Assembly: GCA_003524305.1 (NCBI GenBank)
Contig: DQHW01000026.1
Location: 3,789-35,632 of the forward strand
Length of the DNA stretch: 31,844 nt
Direction: 5' to 3'
Origin: Anaerolineaceae bacterium
GTDB lineage: Bacteria; Chloroflexota; Anaerolineae; Anaerolineales; Anaerolineaceae
Both the position numbers and the translations under genes were made by a program. The notes beneath the pieces were generated by a model, which saw nothing but the letters and a program-made list of their open reading frames with translations, searched no databases and was not told the DNA's origin. Shown piece after piece: positions 30,628-31,844 of this stretch; the first letter of the stretch is position 1, and every line of letters starts with the position of its first letter.

Positions 30628-31844
30628 TTACTGGTTTTTTTTCTTACGTTTGACAGCCCGGGTACCAGTTTTGACATTCTTGTAGAGATCGTTGATCTTG
30701 CCAACCACTTCATTATTAATATCAAGCGGGTTCGCAACCTGGGCAACCACATCTACGAGTGGAAGATTATTGTCAACAATAATTTGAGCCATGGAGGGCT
30801 GGGCTACAGGTTGTTTTGTGGCTGTCAGTTTTTCAACAGGCTGCGGCTTTTGAATTACAACCTGTTTCACAGGGGCAGCGACTGACATAGACTTACGTAC
30901 AAACCAGAATGGACTTGAAGCTGCTATTTTTTGGTTTACCCGTTCTTCATCCAAGATTTCAATATCAAATGGCGTATTAACGATCATTTGCGGTCTGCGT
31001 TTGTATGAAGTCAGCATACCGGTGACGCTGACCCATTTTTCTTTATACTCCTGAGGATCGATGCCGGTAGCTTGCATAAGATTCAAAGCTTCATCCCATA
31101 AAACTACGGTAAAACATTTCATTTTCCAGTTGCCAAAGTTGAAAAAGACATGCGGCACATTATCACGTGTTTTGCCGCTAAAAATTTCTTCAATCTTACC
31201 TACAACAGTAACAATCTCGCCCAAGCGTGAATGGAACAGGTATTTCTTCTGAGCGTCAAGATATATGGTTCTTTCAGGCTCCACACTGCCGGCATCGTTA
31301 ATGACACTAAAGAAGTCAAGACTCAAACCGTTGGCAAATTCTTCGAGCCTGGGCACCTGGTGTACATCCATCATGCAGATTTGTCTAAATTGACGTACAT
31401 CCCGGTTAAGAGAAGCGATGGTTTCCATTTCTTGCAATAACGGCGATTGCCAGGGATGTTCAAAATCTGCCCGGCGGAAGAGCAAACCTTCACCTCCAGT
31501 CTCATATGTGAACCAGAACTTCTTATCGACGGCAAGAGCCTTCAAAGCCAGGTAGATCACAATACTCGAAAATCGGTCGGTGGTAAGATCAAAAATGGTC
31601 TCGTCGCGGCCAGGATGTTGAAAATGAGGATTGCCAATTTCGCAAGATACTTTCTGCTTCATATCAGGCACGTTCATGCCGTCATAATCCACCAATACCA
31701 ATTTTGAATTACGAACCATGATATTGTGATGCGAAAGATCGCCGTGAGTGATGGTGCGCTTTTCAAGATCAAGGACGATTTGATAAAACTGTGCCGCCAT
31801 TTCTTCAAGAACGACGGGGTTATCCAGATGACGGATTACATACT
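30628..31844 (-). CDS. Protein-kinase-like protein with possible OB-fold domain (5' end outside window)
   Basis: The frame is open from the right edge to TAA at 30628, about 405 residues, so the N-terminal lobe is missing. Seen first: a kinase catalytic loop THGDLSHHNIMVRN (HxD-like HGD with Asn) and DYDG in place of DFG, then FDLTTDRFSSIVIYLALKALA as in the C-lobe. About residues 205-300 look like an OB-type nucleic-acid or ligand-binding barrel (GEIVTVVGKIEEIFSGK, VFFNFGNWKMKCFTVVLWDEAL, WVSVTGMLTSYKRRPQMIVN). The C-terminus is a disordered linker rich in Pro, Gln and Val and a basic end (RAVKRKKKNQ). Function unknown; the OB assignment is by pattern only. It ends 113 bases before rplI and has a separate promoter from it. 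Confidence 0.72.
   Translation of the reverse strand, partial: YVIRHLDNPVVLEEMAAQFYQIVLDLEKRTITHGDLSHHNIMVRNSKLVLVDYDGMNVPDMKQKVSCEIGNPHFQHPGRDETIFDLTTDRFSSIVIYLALKALAVDKKFWFTYETGGEGLLFRRADFEHPWQSPLLQEMETIASLNRDVRQFRQICMMDVHQVPRLEEFANGLSLDFFSVINDAGSVEPERTIYLDAQKKYLFHSRLGEIVTVVGKIEEIFSGKTRDNVPHVFFNFGNWKMKCFTVVLWDEALNLMQATGIDPQEYKEKWVSVTGMLTSYKRRPQMIVNTPFDIEILDEERVNQKIAASSPFWFVRKSMSVAAPVKQVVIQKPQPVEKLTATKQPVAQPSMAQIIVDNNLPLVDVVAQVANPLDINNEVVGKINDLYKNVKTGTRAVKRKKKNQ

Noticed and set aside
1..31844. CRISPR array, rRNA operon, integrase or prophage structural genes.
   Set aside because: Looked for on both strands; no regularly spaced direct repeats of the right length and no such genes were seen.

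Overview
The window looks like chromosome from an anaerobic or fermentative member of the Chloroflexota, most likely class Anaerolineae. This is inferred from gene content and style: surface proteins with Thr/Pro-rich linkers, a RodZ-like protein with Thr/Pro-rich tails, methylmalonyl-CoA mutase as a large subunit without its own B12 domain, a hemerythrin/PAS DUF438 protein, L-lactate dehydrogenase, and many short palindromic repeats with a REP-type transposase. No 16S rRNA is present, so the assignment is tentative.

Layout. 1-2203 (minus): uvrA, cut by the left edge. 2204-5817: an AT-rich accessory stretch with a KilA-N protein, a stand-alone AAA ATPase, a small unknown protein, a REP-associated (IS200-like, HUH) transposase and a broken second copy of it, carrying at least two families of palindromic repeats. 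5829-7619 (minus): DUF1858 and DUF438/hemerythrin/PAS pair. 7836-8223: three tandem GEMM-I (cyclic dinucleotide) riboswitch aptamers and a strong terminator, pointing at ldh (8346-9329). 9472-10809: UMF1-type MFS permease. 10956-13033 (minus): methylmalonyl-CoA epimerase and mutase large subunit. 13170-16823: a structured leader with a terminator, then an operon of a B12-binding TIM-barrel-type enzyme, an opine-dehydrogenase-family enzyme and a UPF0316 membrane protein.

17091-20675 holds two divergent transport modules, each with a small putative sensor gene: ArsB/NhaD-type permease with a CBS protein (minus), and a CPA2 cation/proton antiporter translationally coupled to a PII-like protein (plus). 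A tRNA-Glu(TTC) follows with a near-consensus promoter. 20820-23126 is a second AT-rich, gene-poor stretch with a small lipoprotein, a decayed membrane-protein gene and repeats.

23127-31844 is mostly core: an RsmI-family methyltransferase (minus), murJ and a single-pass TPR-like protein (plus), then on the minus strand rplI, a RodZ-like protein and rimO, and at the right edge a kinase-like protein with a possible OB-fold, cut by the window.

The observations most worth following are the triple riboswitch array before ldh, the B12-enzyme/opine-dehydrogenase operon with its attenuator-like leader, and the transposase that carries its own palindrome in frame.
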